From the NCBI GenBank assembly GCA_022575985.1, contig JAKSXM010000238.1, forward strand, positions 12,108,001 through 12,172,000: a stretch of DNA of 64,000 nt, read 5' to 3'. Below the pieces are notes generated by a model. The model was given only the letters and a program-made list of their open reading frames with translations, had not been told where the DNA came from and made no database searches. Of this stretch, positions 37,383 through 51,900 are shown one piece after another. The DNA is from Anagrus nilaparvatae. Lineage: Eukaryota > Arthropoda > Insecta > Hymenoptera > Mymaridae. A program made the translations under genes and the position numbers. Position 1 is the stretch's first letter. Every line of letters starts with the position of its first letter.

Positions 37383-39689
37383 ATTTGAATTTTTGTATAA
37401 TTTTTCATGATTCGCAAAGAAAATTATTAAAACAAAGAATTTAAAAAATTCTAATTAAATAATAAAAGCTGATTCCATTTATATATCAAATAATAAATTT
37501 ATAATAACCACATTAAAAGAAACTTATATTTTTCTATTTATAATAAAATAAAAAATTACAATAAGAAAAAACTGACAATAAATCAATAATCCGTCAGTCA
37601 TTTTTCTGTACTTAATTTAATAATAGAAGTAATACACTAAGACAGAATTTTATGTATTAATTATTCAGAATTCTAAAAATGGTTAAATTTAAAAATAATA
37701 TTTATAATTCGCTTTCAAATAAGTTGGTTAGTCATTAAATAATCTAATTATTGATATAAGAGAAAACTAATATGTGAAATTAAAATAGTATTTTTTATTT
37801 TAGTATATAACTTAAAATATTTAAGTATTGAGAATATTCAATATGAATATGCAGAATTTTAATAGTAAATTTTTTTTTATTATATAAAATATAATTATTA
37901 TTATTGAAAAATGTCATCTAAGCCAAAAATAAAAAAGAAATCATGATCGGAAATCGTTTAAAGAAACTAATATAACTGAAGTACAGAAATAAAATTCAAA
38001 ATCTTTTTTTACAACTTTAACTTAATTTCAAACTTTTTTAAAGCTTTTTGAATCCAAATATTTTTTTTATTATTCAAAATTTCTCTTATTAAAAAAATCT
38101 AATACTTAAAAAAAAATCAATTTATACAAAATTTGATACGAAAATATAAAACTTGAGTATTATGTCTTCCTTTTTTTATATTTCCATTATTGAAAATGAT
38201 TTTAATAATAAATTTTCTTTTTTATATAAAAAATAAAGAATATCAAACTAAAGAAACTTATATATATCATGAGAAAAGAGGAGATTATAAAATAAATATT
38301 TGCGGTACAGCAACAACAAGTTTAATAAAAAATAACTTGTAGTATTACATCTAATGCTTGCTAATAAATAAAAACAAAAAAAAATTTCTGTTAAAAAAAA
38401 AAAAAAAAAATGAACATCAGAGCTAAAGTTTTAATATATAAGAAACAAGTTTATATACTAAAATTTATATATAATTGTATTGTTTTATAAAAGAACAATA
38501 GAATAAAAATATTTTTTTTAAAGAGTATTAAAAAGATAAATAAAGAAATATATGTTTATTGTACTACTTAAATGTTATACATTTTTCTGATTAATATAAA
38601 TTGGTTAAGATAATTTGAATTTACTTTTTTAATTGTTTCATTTTATTTGAATAAACGAGTACAAGATTATGTAGATTTAAAAGAAAATTGTGGGAATTAA
38701 AAAAAAAATTTAATCAAATTGTTGTTTGTAATTTGTGTACAATGATTTTTTGAATTTTCTTTTACTGATTTCCTGGGAATAGAACCTGAATCGACGAGGT
38801 ATCAATTTATTATATCAATAACCAAACTCTATTATGTAACTTTACTTTAATTAATCACTTTTTTACACCTTCAGTAGGTTAATTACAGGGTTAATTTCGC
38901 AAGTGACAAAAAATTTATTGATAAAAAAAAATCAATGCATATTTTAACATAAAAGCTAATAAATAAACTATCAATTTAAAAGGTAACAAACTGGAAAAAA
39001 TTTAATATGTAGTAAGAAGAGAAAAAAAATAACAATAACCAATAAACCTTTTTTTTTATAAAAGCTAAATTAAAAAAAAAGAGAGAGAGAGACAAAGTAT
39101 TCGCGTGCCATAACAAAATTGCGTTTACACAATTTACTTACTATAGGTCAGTTTTTTTTTCTACGTGTTCAAGCGTATAGGTTAAAAAATATATATGATA
39201 AAAAGCGTTAGCTCGGTATGACGTTGCAATTTATATAAACGAACAACAAACACTTTACTGTACCCATGTTAAAGTAATATATATTATAATATGATGATGA
39301 AAAAATAAAAAAAACGTTCAATGATCAACATAAAAGACCCTTACATTTTTTTCGTACGTAAACGGTAAGTGATATCGAGTGTGATATGCTTGGATCACCT
39401 ATATACGAGTAAAAATTTTTATAAATATTAGCTATGACATGTTATTTACATGAACCAGAAGGTATTTTTATCAGATTATGTATAATTTTTTTAAAAAGCT
39501 TTTTTTGTGTGTATGGAAATTTTTTCCTGCTTTTTTTTTATGTCAGCTCTGTTGATTTTTGAGGGTAAATTATAGTTAGTAGCTGGGTTAAACAAAGTCA
39601 TAATGTAGGTTATGTTTAGTCGTATGGAAAAATAAATTTTTTTTACAAATTAATCAGTAAATATTTATAAATTATTAGAAAATTCCACA
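37383..39689. other. AT-rich intronic sequence, nothing recognised
   Basis: Includes an 18-20 nt poly-A run near 38392 and a short GA tract near 39080. No gene or structured repeat seen. Confidence 0.55.
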
Positions 39690-40245
39690 AAGGGGTGCCA
39701 AATGTAATGGCAAAGCTGAAAAATAAAGCTTTTTATAAATGTACAAAAGCTCTATTGTTGAGTGCCAAATAGCAAGGAATTATATAAATTTACAAATAAT
39801 CCCCACTCAGGGATGCCAAATGTTATATCTGTGTTGAAAACAAAGAGCTTTAACATATTAAATAAAGAATCCACTTTTAATTAAAGCTACAAGAATAATT
39901 AATTAAATGTTGTTAACTGTAATATTCATTTAAAAATTAAAAGTTTTTTTTTTAAATTTTTGAACAAACCGACGAGATGGAGCTAAATAGTAAAATATCG
40001 ATCCCTACAAAAGGATGCCAAATGTAATGGGAATATTTAAATGGGAAATTTCTAAATGCTTTTTTAAAAACAGGACCAACTTTGAGAATTAAATAGCAAT
40101 AAATTAATCGAATTAATTAATGATTTCTACAAAGGGACGCCAAATGTAATGAAAATATTGGTATTGAGATTTTTCATTTAATTTTACAAAGAGGCCTCAC
40201 AATAGGTGCCAATAGAAATAAATATAAAAAAACCAGGATGCCAAA
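39685..40245. repeat. Cluster of GGGATGCCAAATGTAATG motifs
   Basis: Five or six copies of a G(G/A)(T/C)GCCAAATGTAATG-type motif occur at about 39693, 39753, 39807, 40013, 40136 and 40230, with weaker GTGCCAAT at 40207. Read on the minus strand each becomes CATTACATTTGGCATCC. That resembles an LTR 3' end (..ACA) followed by a TGG-starting primer-binding site. Spacing of 60-200 bp suggests a degenerate tandem or multiply rearranged LTR-junction fragment. Confidence 0.5.
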
Positions 40246-42609
40246 TGTAATGTTAACTTTATGAGAAATAGAAAACAATACAGAATAACGTAAATGCTCG
40301 AAACTATCTGAAGTTGAGCTTTTACTAGCAGAACTGAGAGTAATGGATAAAGAACTTAAAACTGAACTTTCCTTAAATTATTCTAGACCCAAAAATTAAA
40401 TTAGACCCTTGAAATTTCATATTCAGTTATTTATATTAATTAAACGCTTCCTTCATAAAATATTGAAAATAATACAACTATCTTTAATTTAGTGATTTTC
40501 TCTGAATGCTAAAGTAAATATAAAGTAAAAATATAAAAATAAATAAAAAGGTTGTTTTGAATTTAAATATCGTATAGATACATACATAGATGCATAAACT
40601 GAAAACTCTCTATGAACAAAACACAGACTATGTAGTAAAGGCACTTAATACTCGTCTGTACGTCTAATTAATTAGTGGAATGATTAGTAGTAACTATGGT
40701 ATTTACTACGGAAAACTTTGTATATTTCCTATCTCTTTCTTTCATTCTAGATGTATTTTTAGTTTAAATGTTTTAGTAAGCATATATATATATATATATA
40801 TAGGATTCATCCAACCGTTCATGTCGTCTAGAAGCTAGAATATTGTACGACGATTTTAATGAGCAAGGAAACTCGTGGCCTGTGAGATGCGTGTATTCCA
40901 TCAACCGACCTTATAAACTGACAGAATTATATTTATACATGTATATATAACATTGTTGCTTTTCTCTCTAACGTTATATATATATAACAAGAAAACATAT
41001 AAAGCACAAAACTATATAATATATCACTTAATGAGTTTTCATACTGAAAATTAAAAATTCCAAAAGTTTTCTTACTTAATTATATCTTAATTATACAAAT
41101 TTAAATCTCAAATATTTAATTTATTTAACAATACGATTTATTGCAATGATCCATATATTTAAGACCCTCATCACTATTTCTAATAGTAACTCATATTTTA
41201 TTCAAAAATATATATATTTTAAAAATATATATAAAAAGAAAAATTTCTTTTTCATCTTAGTAATTTTTTATCCTTATAGAGTAGTTTCATCGTTCTTTAC
41301 GTATAGCAAAATATTAGCTTGGAAGTTTATTTTTTAAAAAGTTGCTTATTTTCGTGATCTCATTTATAATAACTGAGGAAAATTCAGAAAAGGTTTTATA
41401 AGCTCAAGATTATGGTATTTTACCATTTTCTTAAATAAATGGTTTATTTAAATTACTGGTAATTATGATTTAGAGAAAATTTTTTTACTGCCAAGCTAAA
41501 ATGTATGAATTTTACATTTAAGAATTCTGTAAGGACACGCATGGTTGTATATATATGTAGTCAAAAGGACGAGTGTAAGTACTAACCATCAATCACTTAA
41601 AAAGGAGAAAAAAGAGTTGGGTACTATATAATACAAAAATTTTTCTCACCTTTTTTCATACACGAACTTGACATATAGAAAACCATAGATATATATCGAA
41701 AGGTTATATTGGCATTTTTTCTTCAAAATATATATATATATATATTTTAAGCAAATTGCTCGTAATTTATTTAAGTACATTTATATATATATTTTTTATG
41801 ACATATGGTACAGAGAAATTACTATAATGTAATTTTGTCATGTCTACATATACGAGTATCATTTCATCTTTTGCACGTCATGACATCATCTGCATCTTAT
41901 GATGTTATTCCTATATACGAAAGGAAATTACTAAAGCTCACTATCGAATATTATTATCGCTTTTACAAGTATATATAATATAATAGTGTCGTCTAAAGGA
42001 TACAAATTACATTATAAATACAGATTTTTTAGTTGTTATCTTTAACGGGGTATTTTTATTTAAGTATATATTTTTTTTAATTAAAAATTAACAATTAAAA
42101 ATTTTTTATTTTTGTAATTTGAAACTGAAGAATATTATTTATCTAATATACTGTTATAATATCTTGTTATTATACGCATGACACGTTATTTGTCATATAT
42201 ATGCGATTGACTACTTTTCATATTTCATTATTCAAAGCGTGTTACACGTATTACTTTAAATATAAATCTTAATTACTTTGACATGACTTTGTGTGTATTA
42301 TAATAATGTAATGAATGTATATGGACATTTTTTGTATCCTTTTTTTTTAGGTTAGTTTGTGGTATGTTAAAGGAAAATGATTGAAAAATTATTTATGAAA
42401 ATGTTAGGAAATTTTTATGTTTTAAACATTTTTTTATACTTCATTTAGCATGTAATTTACCTTTTATTGGCAGTTTATGGAAGAAGTAATGTAGTTCAGT
42501 GCAGAATTTTTTATGCTATGGATGGATTTTGAAATCCTTAGGGTATTGCATGTTGAATAAGTGATTAATTGATAATTTTTGTATTTTTACACTTTTCCAT
42601 CGATTTTGG
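40246..42609. other. AT-rich intronic sequence with (TA)n microsatellites
   Basis: (AT)n at about 40782-40802 and 41728-41745. No gene recognised. Confidence 0.6.
40782..40802. repeat. (AT)n microsatellite
   Basis: About ten AT dinucleotides in a row. Confidence 0.95.
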
Positions 42610-43240
42610 ACCTTTCAGAAAGGGATGCCAAATGCCCAGTAAAAAATTTTTTAATTTTTAAGTCTTGACGCAACATTTGGCATCCCTTTGTGGGGGGCTG
42701 TTCGAAAATTGATGCAAAAGTGCAGCTTTTATTGTAGACGAATGAAAATTCTTTAATTTAGGTTTTAATTCAATATTTAAGTTGAATCTTAAATATTTGA
42801 GGACTTTCCAAATTACAAAAATACAAAAACCGTATGAAAATCTATCTAAAACGCCATTTTGAAAAACTTATATTTAAAATTCTATTTTAAATCAATAAAC
42901 TAATTTAATATTTTATAATAAAAATAATGTAATTATCTATAATTAAATAATGAACTCGATAATCAATTAGATCAAAAATAAAATAAGATAATATTAAATT
43001 ATTTAAAATTAAATAACTTTCTAGGTTATATACGACTAACTATTTTTAGCTAAAAATCAGTCTGCAAAATAATATTAAATAATGAAAATTAATCGAATCA
43101 GTACGTCTACATTTTTAATATAATAATAAAAAATAACATAATTTTCAAAAAAATCAAATTTTTACAAGTTGGGCGCCAATGTGATAGTAATATTTGATAT
43201 TTTATTTAAAAAAATTCCACGCTTTAGGCGCCAATGATAT
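42610..43240. repeat. Second cluster of GCCAAATG/GCGCCAATG motifs
   Basis: AGGGATGCCAAATGCCC at about 42621 is followed by its inverted partner CATTTGGCATCCCTTTGTGGGG at about 42674, giving a palindrome. GGGCGCCAATGTGATAG at about 43172 and AGGCGCCAATGATATAAG at about 43227 follow. TGGCGCC on the minus strand equals a common retroelement primer-binding-site start (tRNA-Lys type). Confidence 0.45.
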
Positions 43241-45315
43241 AAGTACCTCACATATAAAGATGACCTTTATTGTAATAATAAAAAATAAAAATTTATTATT
43301 TATACATTAAGTTAATGATTATTATTTTAAAAAAGAGAATCAGCAATCTGTAATTATAATGACGACAATGATAAATATTCTTTATACCTTTTTTGTTTTC
43401 ACAACAGGGGGGTTGAATTTTTATATTTTTTTAACTTAATGTACTTAAGTATCCAGTAATAATAATAATAATAATAATAAAAAGATAGTATTTTTTTGCA
43501 CGTGACTGGTCATTTCATCAAAAGTTTAAAATTAGAATGAATAATATACTTTAACTCGTTAGAAATGTTTGTACGTGAGAGAAGAAAATTTCTCAACTTG
43601 TGGATATTATATATATTTTATCTTATTCTTCTTTTTTTATACTCGCTTATTTTTATTTTTTATGTATGAAATGTATGTACCTTTATTTTTTCTGTGTGTG
43701 TGTGAGGATTGGATGAGAAATGAGATAAAAGTAATAATTAAATTTCATGAGGAATTTAATGTTAAAAGAATTTTAAGAAAATTGATTTCAACTCCGAACT
43801 GTTTAATTGTTTGTTAAGAAGGGGCTAATTGGGGTCAAATGAGACTTTGAAAATTTTTTAGTTACTATGCCAACAGTGTAAAAAATATTCTTTTTTACTG
43901 CAAATAAAAAAGGATGTTGAAAAATTTATATAAAAATTGAAAATAAAAAATATTTTTATGTCCATTTTCATTTAAATAGTAAAAATTTTTCCAAATGGAT
44001 TTTATTTTTTTATTCTGAAGTTTATGTAATTTTATTGTATAAAAAAATTCAATCAATAATATTTTACTGTGTAATTTATTACGTCAAAAGATTTTCTCGT
44101 TAAAAAGCTTTTTTCAAATAAAAATTTTCTTAATTCAAAATATTATTCCTTAAGGAACGCGTGTGTGTAATAAATTTTCATTGGATAAAATAAATTTTAT
44201 CTGAAAAAACATATCGTCACGTCTATAAATTTTTAACGTATTTAATTATTCAAAATGTTGGTGCTCTTATTTTTCTTCAATGCAAGCTCGATGTAAAAAA
44301 CTTTCAGCATAAAAAAGCTCGTGAGAATTGACTTTTTTTTTAGTGTATATAAAATACCACAACTTTTTTTTTTTTGAATTTCTTACTTTTTTATGTACCA
44401 AAAACTCATTTTTTTTGGGGTTGTAAACTTTAAATTTTTTATAAATTTTTTTTTGAAAAATATTTATATGTACTTTTTTTTTATAGTTGAAGCATTTCAA
44501 TAAAAAAATATTTTTTTTTTCTGAATATTTTTCCTGTTTGTTTTTTTAATATAAAATATAAATATGAAAAATATATATTTTCTCGTATATTTTTTACTAC
44601 TACATTGAAAATGTAATTTTTAAAAAGTTTGCATAAAAATTACAGGAAATTGCAAAAAGTTATTTACTTTTATTTAAACTTTAAATCATTAAGTTTACGT
44701 GTAAAAATTTACATTTACATAAACACAGAACCCTTTTTCAAAAAGCCCAACAATCTTTCTTGAATTTTTTACAGAAAGAAAAAAAGTTCGTGTTACTGCG
44801 TTGACAAAGATCGACAAATTGAACAAAAATTTGTAAAAAACCTACACATATGAATATTACAAAAAACTTTATTTAAAAAAAGCTGTAACTGTGTAAGTGC
44901 CTCTAAGAAAACGATAAAGTTCTAGAATACAAAAGAACTAAATTTTATAAATAAATCTTTTAAATTTCAAAAAAAAAAAAAAAAAATTGACATTATCAAC
45001 TCTTCTTTTATTTAATACACTTCTATGTAATTAACTAATTACATTTCCGGTCTCTCATTCAATATAAAAGTTTTATCTATTTATAAAACGACAAGTGTAT
45101 TTATAGAGAGAAAAAAAACTCTATCATGATTGAAAATTTTATTTTTTTTTTTCTTTAAATAGATAAAAATAAAAAGATTACAAAAAAAAAGGATTCTTTT
45201 TTTTTCAATCTCATAAGAAATGATTGAACACCTGATGTCTCTTTTAAAGAAGAAAAAAGGAGATAAGGTAGTTTTAATGTATCGATTGGAAAAATTAAAT
45301 TCATTAAAGTTGGTA
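43241..45315. other. AT-rich intronic sequence with an (AAT)n tract
   Basis: (AAT)n at about 43457-43480. Short open frames here (43569, 44267, 45081) are Lys/Phe/Ile-rich translations of poly-A/T and not genes. Confidence 0.6.
43457..43480. repeat. (AAT)n microsatellite
   Basis: Eight AAT triplets in a row. Confidence 0.95.
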
Positions 45316-45638
45316 TGTACACGGAAAATAATTTTCTTGGTTAAATTCAATTTTTAATATTAAATCCTTGGGTTTTAAATAGAGGAAGGTAAATAAATAA
45401 TAAAATAGTCCAATTAGCAAATGAGTCTAATGAAAAATTTATCTAACACCTCAAAAGTCAAAATAGACATACACAGAGGATTGAGAGTATTAACAGTGGT
45501 AAACTGTTATCATATCTCATCAATCAATCAATGACTATGAACCCATTCAGTTCTATGTATTCAAAATCAGTGCAAAACCAAACTTAAATAATTTAGCAAA
45601 ATTACAAAAATAACCAGGAAAATTATTTTCCGTGTACA
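45316..45638. mobile_element. MITE with 28-bp TIRs, TA-flanked (323 bp)
   Basis: The left terminus (45316-45343) starts TGTACACGGAAAATAATTTT and matches the inverse of the right terminus (45611-45638) at 27 of 28 positions. TA dinucleotides lie immediately outside both ends (45314-45315, 45639-45640). The interior carries a small palindrome TAACAGTGGTAAACTGTTA and no coding frame. It is distinct from the CACTGTAAAAAG family. A lone similar end occurs at about 5045. Confidence 0.85.
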
Positions 45639-48284
45639 TAAAAAATTTTTTTTATCCAAAAAGCATAATAAAAAGAAAAATACTTCTATAGGTCTATATC
45701 AATATAACTCCACATTGTTTCCTATCGTCTGTTTTAGAAAACTTTTTACCTACCTACCTTCCAAAAAAAAAAGTAAAAGATCGAAAGAGAACAAAAAAAA
45801 AAAGTTTTAATGCTTGCATATATGCAGAATAATAAAAACAATAATAATAATAAAAAATGAAAATTTCTGTAGCAATAAACTTGTTTAAAATCAAGTTTTT
45901 AGATGAATTTATGAATAAACCTCAATTTCAAAGTATATAAAAAAAAATCGATAAATAAGTAAAGTCATATCGTCGCATTTTATTTAATAAAAAATAAACG
46001 AAAATTGACCTTTTTAGAAAAGAGAAAATAAAAATCGACAAAAACTACATACGACTTTTTTTTTTATTCGTATTTATATACCTTTTATATAAGCTTACTC
46101 TCTGTCTCTCTCTTATGAAAATTATTAATGGAAAATGTATATGAAAGAGAGAACAGAGAGAAGAATTATTAACCCATACGAGTTTTTATTTTCATTTTTT
46201 TTCTCGAAAAAAAGGACCAATCTAAAAATAAATAAAAGTTATGTACTCTATAGATTTTTTTTTCTTCTTTTTTTTAATAATAAAATTGAAAAATATTTTT
46301 ACATTTATATTGTATTTATATAACTGAAAATTTATTAAAATTTACAGTCGACAGAAAATTCACGGAATTAAATTTGATATTCATAGATATTTTTTTTTTT
46401 TCATTTGAGGAATTTGAATTTTTTTTGATAATTCAAAAGTTTTTTTTATTGGATTCTATAAGAAAAATTACAGTACCAATTGGCAAAAGAAAACTTATGT
46501 AACACGTGCCTTCTGACATATCAAAAAAAAATTCTGTATTTACTATAAAACTAACCTCAAAAAAAAATCTTATACTGGTCAAATCTAAAAAAAAATGTGT
46601 GTGTACGTGACACTGACGACATGAGTAAAAAAAATTTACTCCAATATTTTTTTATGTGTGTAAAATTTTTTAAAAGGTTTTTTTTTTTATAAAAACAAGA
46701 GATTTTTTTGGTTGTACATTGCACTTAAACTTTAAAATTGTTATTTATGGGTTGTCTGTGTGTTTCAATAAAATTACTTTTTAAATTACGATTTTTATTT
46801 GAGTTTGTTTGAAGCTTTACTGGTATTACATAATTAAAAAAAATTTTAGTTCCTTTTGAAAAAATCTTTAACGTCAGTAGCAGCAAGTAATTTTCGTTCG
46901 TACTTAAAAAAATTGTCAACTTCATTTAAACACGTGTCATTTTTCTTCTTCTTTAGAAATTTTTTAAAAATAAATGTCAAAAAATTTTTACATCTTTATT
47001 TAAAAAAAAAAATACTTTGAGACTCTCTTTACCCAACTCGCCGAATCATTTACTAAAAAGTAAATTTTTTTTTATTCACTTTCTCTCTTTTCTTTTTACG
47101 ATTAAATTCCCGAGAGAAAAATTTTGTAAGTACAATTTTTTTTTTTATTCTTAAAAAAAAGGTTAAAATTGTTAATCGATAGAAAATATATTTTTTTTAT
47201 GCACAGAAAGTACAGGAATTGATTTTTTTTTTTGGAATAATAAAATTTAAATTTCAAAAAGAAAAAAATATTTTTTTAAGTACAAAAAATATGTCAAAAA
47301 CATGAAGAAAAGACGGTTTAGATTTTAAGTTAAAGTATTATTGGTTATAAAAAAATGTATGAAAAAAATACAAGGTACTAAAAAAATCTAATTTACTGGA
47401 TGTCAAAAGCTGCTTTGTGTGTGTAAAAGAGAGAAGTGAAAATTTCAATAGATATTTTTTTACCTAAGTAAAAAAAAGTGTACACAAGCTTCTTGTTGTG
47501 GTTTATTTTTTGGGTTTTAGTTTTGCTGACTTTTTTTTTTAACATGAAACTTTAGGTAATTTTTTTTTTAGTTAAAGAGAAAAAAAAAGAGAGGAAAAAA
47601 ATATCCAAGAGTAAAAAGTCGCACGTGCCAGGAATCAAAGTGAAGATAAAAATAAAATAAAAGTTTATGTTTTTTTACTAAAATTACCTAATTTTTGGGA
47701 GGGCCCTAATTTTGTAAAATACTCGTTAATTTATATTAAATAAAACAAAAGGTTATTGCAATTTACTAAAATTTACTATAAACTCAAACAACAGTTAATT
47801 GAGTACATAGAATAGAAAATTTATAATGAAAATTTTCAACAAAACTTTATATTAAATTTTAATTAACTTACTAAAAAAAATTTTACTCTTTTTTAATAAA
47901 GCAACATTCTACACACACACACACATAAAATAATTGGAATAAAAAAATTATTTTTTTTTTTTACGTATCCTTTTTATTTTTTTATTATAATTAAAATATA
48001 ATTATGTACTTTTATGTATAAAAAATAGGGTACAGAGACTAATTATTTTTTTGCGAATTTAAAGAAAAAATAATTTTTTTCTTTTTCTTGTTATTAATTA
48101 TGAAAAATAATATGTAACTAGCTGATTGGCCTCGCTACGCTCGGCAGAATGTGACAGTAATTTTAAACATTTAACTATCACACTATCCGTCGATGTCTAA
48201 AAATAAAAAATATTGCTGCGCGAAATTAAAATAATTTTTGTTTTTCATTTAAAAATTGTTTAAAAAAATATTTTAATCATAAAA
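45639..48284. other. AT-rich intronic sequence left of the large inverted-repeat element
   Basis: Poly-A/T rich. It contains a second possible recursive splice site on the minus strand at 47462-47465 (ACTTTTTTTTACTTAG|GTAAAA). A GC-rich string GGCCTCGCTACGCTCGGC lies at about 48127, of a kind often seen at repeat edges. No gene. Confidence 0.5.
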
Positions 48285-48850
48285 TCCTATCCTATATATA
48301 TTAAAATGAAATAATCGAAAAAATTGATTATTTTTAATATTATTCAGCACTAATTTATGAAGAGCTGTATGGACGAAAATACATGAAAGTTGTTTTAAAT
48401 TAATTTTTAAAGAAATATCCCCAGCCGTTTTTTTAATTTTTAAAAAATATTCAAAAGATTTTGAGATATCAAACTCAGAAGTTAGTGGTCGAAAACATAA
48501 AAAAATTTCATTTTTTGTCACTAAAACTAATTTTTTTCAAGATATAAGAAGTCTTTTGAGACGAACTTAAGTTCAGATTAATCCTTGGAAAAATGCTATC
48601 AATGTCCGTTTGTTTTTTTTAATTTGAGCTCTCGGTTCAGAGTTACAACTGTTTGAAGCTAAGAAGTTTAAATTTAAAAACTCAAAAAGTTGTCATTTTT
48701 GCCACTTGATAACTTAAAATGGTTTGTATCAAAATGTAAAAACCAAATTGCTTTGTATTTATTAAGCAGTTTTCTAAACCACTTTTTTTTGTTTTTTATT
48801 TAATGCATTCATTAAAGAGAAATAGCAAAGAACGATTTAAAGTCAAATTT
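48285..48850. repeat. Left long inverted repeat
   Basis: This is the inverted counterpart of 54205-54782. It includes ATCCTATATATATTAAAATG near the outer edge and TTCATTAAAGAGAAAT near the inner edge. The minus-strand open frame at 48273-48521 lies in it and is non-coding. Confidence 0.7.
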
Positions 48851-48984
48851 TTTGAATTTTTGGGTTTTTCATGTTTAAGACAGCCGATATCCAATTTCTT
48901 ATTCGATGAAATTTTTCGAATTTTTTCATATATAAAACACCCGACAATATAGATTGAAATATTTGAAATATTTTCATGTTGTAG

Positions 48985-51900
48985 ACATGAAATTTTGTAA
49001 TTTCAATTATTTCTATGCAATAATAGCATTGAAATATTAGTATTGAAATTAGCAGATTATTCCCCACTTAAATGTTCTCGAATACTGACCTGTTTTATAG
49101 AAATCTTATAATTTCAATTGTTTTTATGCAGTAATAGCATTGAATTATTAATATTGAATTTAGCAAAATATACCCCACTTAAATGTTTTCGAATACTGTC
49201 CTGTTTTATAGAAATGTTGTAATTTCCATTATTTTTATGCTATTATAGCATTGAAATTTTAGTATTGTATTTAGCAAATTTGCCCCACTTAAATGTTTTC
49301 AAATATTGTCCTGTTTTATAGAAAAGTTGTAATTTCAATTATTTTTATGTAATGATAGCATTGAAATATTAGCATTGAATTTAGCAGAATATTCCCCACT
49401 TAAATGTTCTCGAATACTATCCTTTTTTATAGAAATGTTGTAATTTCAATTGTTTTTATGCAATAATAGCATTGAATTATTAGTATTGAATTCAGTAAAA
49501 TATACCCCAGTTAAATGTTTTCGAATACGGTCCTCTTTTATAGAAATTTTGTAATTTCAAATATTTTTATGCAATCGTAGCATTGAAATATTAGTATTCA
49601 ATTTAGCAGAATATTCCCCACTTAAATGTTTTCGAATACTGTCCTTTTTTATAGAAATGTTGTAATTTCAATTGTTTTTATGCAATAATAGCATTGAATT
49701 ATTAGTATTGAATTCAGTAAAATATACCCCAGTTAAATGTTTTCGAATACGGTCCTCTTTTATAGAAATTTTGTAATTTCAAATATTTTTATGAAATCGT
49801 AGCATTGAAATATTAGTATTCAATTTAGCAGAATATTCCCCACTTAAATGTTTTCGAATACTGTCCTTTTTTATAGAAATGTTGTAATTTCAATTGTTTT
49901 TATGCAATAATAGCATTGAATTATTAGTATTGAATTTAGCAGAATATTCCCCACTTAAATGTTCTCGAATACTGTCCTGTTTTATAGAAATGTTGTAATT
50001 TGAATGATTTTTATGCAATGATAGCATTGAAATATTAGTATTGAATTTAACAAAATAAACACCACTTTAAATTTTTTTCCCTGTTTTATAGTAAACTTAT
50101 AATTTCAATGTTTTTAAGCATTAATAGCATTGAAATTTTAGTATTGAATTTAGCAAATTTAGCAAAATAAACACAACTTAAATGTTTTCGAATATTGTCC
50201 TCTTTTATAGAAATTTTGTAATTTAAAATATTTTTATACAATAATAGCATTGAATTATTAGTATTTGATTTATTAAAATACACATCACTTAAATGTTTTC
50301 AAATATTAACCACTTTTATAGAAATTTTGTAAAGTAAAATATTTTTAAGCAATGATAGCATTGAAATATTAGCATTGAATTTAGCAGAATATTCCCCACT
50401 TAAATGTTCTCGAATACTGTCCTGTTTTATAGAAATGTTGTAATTTTAATGGTTTTTATGCAATAATAGCATTGAATTATTAGTATTGGATTTATTAAAA
50501 TATACCCCACTTAAATGTTTTCGAATACAGTCCTCTTTTATAGAAATTTTGTAATTTCAAATATTTTTATGCAATCGTAGCATTGAAATATTAGTATTGA
50601 ATTTAGCAGAATATTCCCCACTTAAATGTTCTCGAATACCTGTCCTTTTTTTTAGAAATTTTGTAATTTCAATTGTTTTTATGCAATAATAGCATTGAAT
50701 TATTAGTATTGAATTCAGTAAAATATACCCCATTTAATTGTTTTCGAATACAGTCCTCTTTTATAGAAATTTTGTAATTTCAAATATTTTTATGCAATCG
50801 TAGCATTGAAATATTAGCATTGAATTTCGCAGAATATTCCCCACTTAAATGTTTTCGAATACTATCCTTTTTTATAGAAATGTTGTAATTTCAATTGCTT
50901 TTATGCAATAATAGCATTGAATTATTAGTATTGAATTCAGTAAAATATACCCCACTTAATTGTTTTCGAATACGGTCCTCTTTTATAGAAATTTTGTAAT
51001 TTCAAATATTTTTATGCAATCGTAGCATTGAAATATTAGTATTGAATTTAGCAGAATATTCCCCACTTAAATGTTCTCGAATACCTGTCCTTTTTTTTAG
51101 AAATTTTGTAATTTCAATTGTTTTTATGCAATAATAGCATTGAATTATTAGTATTGAATTCAGTAAAGTATACCCCATTTAATTGTTTTAGAATACAGTC
51201 CTCTTTTATAGAAATTTTGTAATTTCAAATATTTTTATGCAATCGTAGCATTGAAATATTAGCATTGAATTTAGCAGAATATTCCTCACTTAAATGTTCT
51301 CGAATACTTTCCTGTTTTATAGAAAAGTTGTAATTTCAATTGTTTTTAAGCATTAATAGCATTGAAATATTAGCATTGAATTTAGCAGAATATTCCCCAC
51401 TTAAATGTTCTCGAATACTGTCCTGTTTTATAGAAATGTTGTAATTTTAATGGTTTTTATGCAATAATAGCATTGAATTATTAGTATTGGATTTATTAAA
51501 ATATACCCCACTTAAATGTTTTCGAATACAGTCCTCTTTTATAGAAATTTTGTAATTTCAAATATTTTTATGCAATCGTAGCATTGAAATATTAGCATTG
51601 AATTTAGCAGAATATTCCTCACTTAAATGTTCTCGAATACTTTCCTGTTTTATAGAAAAGTTGTAATTTCAATTGTTTTTATGCCATGATAGCATTGAAA
51701 TATTAGTATTGAATTTAGCAGAATATTCCCCACTTAAATGTTTTCAAATATTGACCTCTTTTATAGAAATTTTTTAGTTTAATATATTTTTATGCAATGA
51801 TAGCATTGAAATATTAGTATTGAATTTAGCAAAATAAACACCACTTTAAATTTTTTTCCCTGTTTTATAGTAAACTTGTAATTTCAATGTTTTTAAGCAT

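Noticed and set aside
43869..44075. Possible MITE with ACAGTGTAAAAAATATT ends
   Set aside because: The right end (AATATTTTACTGTGTAA) fits only loosely and lacks the family termini or a clear TA duplication; AT-rich chance pairing is as likely.
48843..50283. Short minus-strand ORFs in the satellite
   Set aside because: Translations of 111-bp repeat monomers.
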